This document shows, one piece after another, positions 5,728 through 5,853 of a DNA stretch of 5,853 nucleotides. The stretch's first letter is position 1, and each line of letters opens with the position of its first letter. This DNA comes from Gammaproteobacteria bacterium (GTDB lineage: Bacteria; Pseudomonadota; Gammaproteobacteria; Tenderiales; Tenderiaceae). The notes under the pieces are model-generated. The model did no database searches. It was not told the DNA's origin and was given only the letters and a program-made list of their open reading frames with translations. The translations under genes were made by a program, and so were the position numbers. Location: contig JAJRWO010000277.1 in the NCBI GenBank assembly GCA_024276775.1, positions 1-5,853 of the forward strand, given 5' to 3'.

Positions 5728-5853
5728 TGGACCCCAGAAATCAGACAGTAGTTTAAGATATAAAAACCTGTCAAAAAGGGGTTCAGAAATGACACGCAAA
5801 AAATTTAGCAATACATTTAAAGCCAAAGTTGCACTAGAAGCACTGAAAGGCGA
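5728..5853 (+). mobile_element. left end of an IS3-family insertion sequence (cut by window edge)
   Basis: The element starts with a terminal inverted-repeat-like sequence beginning TG, as IS3-family ends do: TGGACCCCAGAAATCAGACA from 5728. About 60 bases later the IS3-type orfA opens at 5789. The right end, orfB and the target-site duplication lie outside the window, so the exact left boundary is inferred from the TGGACC start and the spacing to orfA. The flanking ligA spacer appears to be host DNA. Confidence 0.75.
5789..5853 (+). CDS. IS3-family transposase OrfA, N-terminal fragment (cut by window edge)
   Basis: OrfA is the DNA-binding protein of IS3-family elements. It carries a helix-turn-helix that recognises the terminal repeats, and it is normally fused to the OrfB catalytic part by programmed -1 frameshifting. 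Only 21 codons are visible, MTRKKFSNTFKAKVALEALKG, which match the usual start of this family (basic residues, then K-FS--FKAKVALEAL-G, the first helix of the HTH_Tnp_1 domain). An AAGGGG ribosome site (about 5776-5781) lies 7 bases before the ATG. The gene points away from ligA. Whether the element is complete or active cannot be seen here. Confidence 0.85.
   Translation, partial: MTRKKFSNTFKAKVALEALKG

Noticed and set aside
5551..5751. Plus-strand 66-codon frame upstream of the IS
   Set aside because: It crosses the inferred IS left end, has no ribosome site and resembles no family I recognise.
1..5853. CRISPR array, tRNA, rRNA, toxin-antitoxin or defence genes
   Set aside because: No regularly spaced repeats, tRNA-like folds or rRNA sequence were seen, and no gene matches a defence family.

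Overview
The window is chromosomal DNA from a gammaproteobacterium. Several predicted proteins read as close relatives of the E. coli YciO, RNase AM (YciV/Rnm), YciB, YciI and LigA proteins, and the paired blocks rnm-yciO and yciB-yciI are typical of this class. The moderate base composition and A/T-rich codon choices would fit a marine or environmental lineage rather than an enteric one, but genus cannot be named from this sequence alone.

Layout. Positions 1-613 (minus) hold yciO, cut by the left edge only a few codons before its expected end. Positions 636-1487 (minus) hold rnm, the PHP-family 5'-3' exoribonuclease, 22 bases upstream of yciO, so the two are probably co-transcribed. A divergent intergenic region (1488-1609) separates them from a plus-strand run: yciB (1610-2185), yciI (2185-2484) and a BolA-family gene (2484-2759). 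Stop and start codons overlap by one base at both junctions of this run. A secreted SurA/PpiC-like protein follows (2833-3357); it has the flanking chaperone helices but no parvulin domain. A hairpin at 3368-3390 lies between this gene and the convergent ligA (3391-5409, minus), which encodes a complete NAD-dependent DNA ligase.

Right of ligA are about 320 bases without a recognisable gene (5410-5727). They contain several inverted repeats and a 64-codon minus-strand reading frame of unknown meaning. At 5728 the left end of an IS3-family insertion sequence begins, with the first 21 codons of its orfA (5789-5853) running off the right edge.

Functionally this is mostly housekeeping: rRNA 5'-end maturation (Rnm), envelope and septation (YciB), iron-sulfur/stress-linked BolA, periplasmic protein handling, and DNA ligation. 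I see no defence system, CRISPR array, tRNA or rRNA gene. The points most worth a second look are the parvulin-less SurA-like protein, the unexplained structured spacer upstream of ligA, and the IS element lying where zipA is often found in related genomes.
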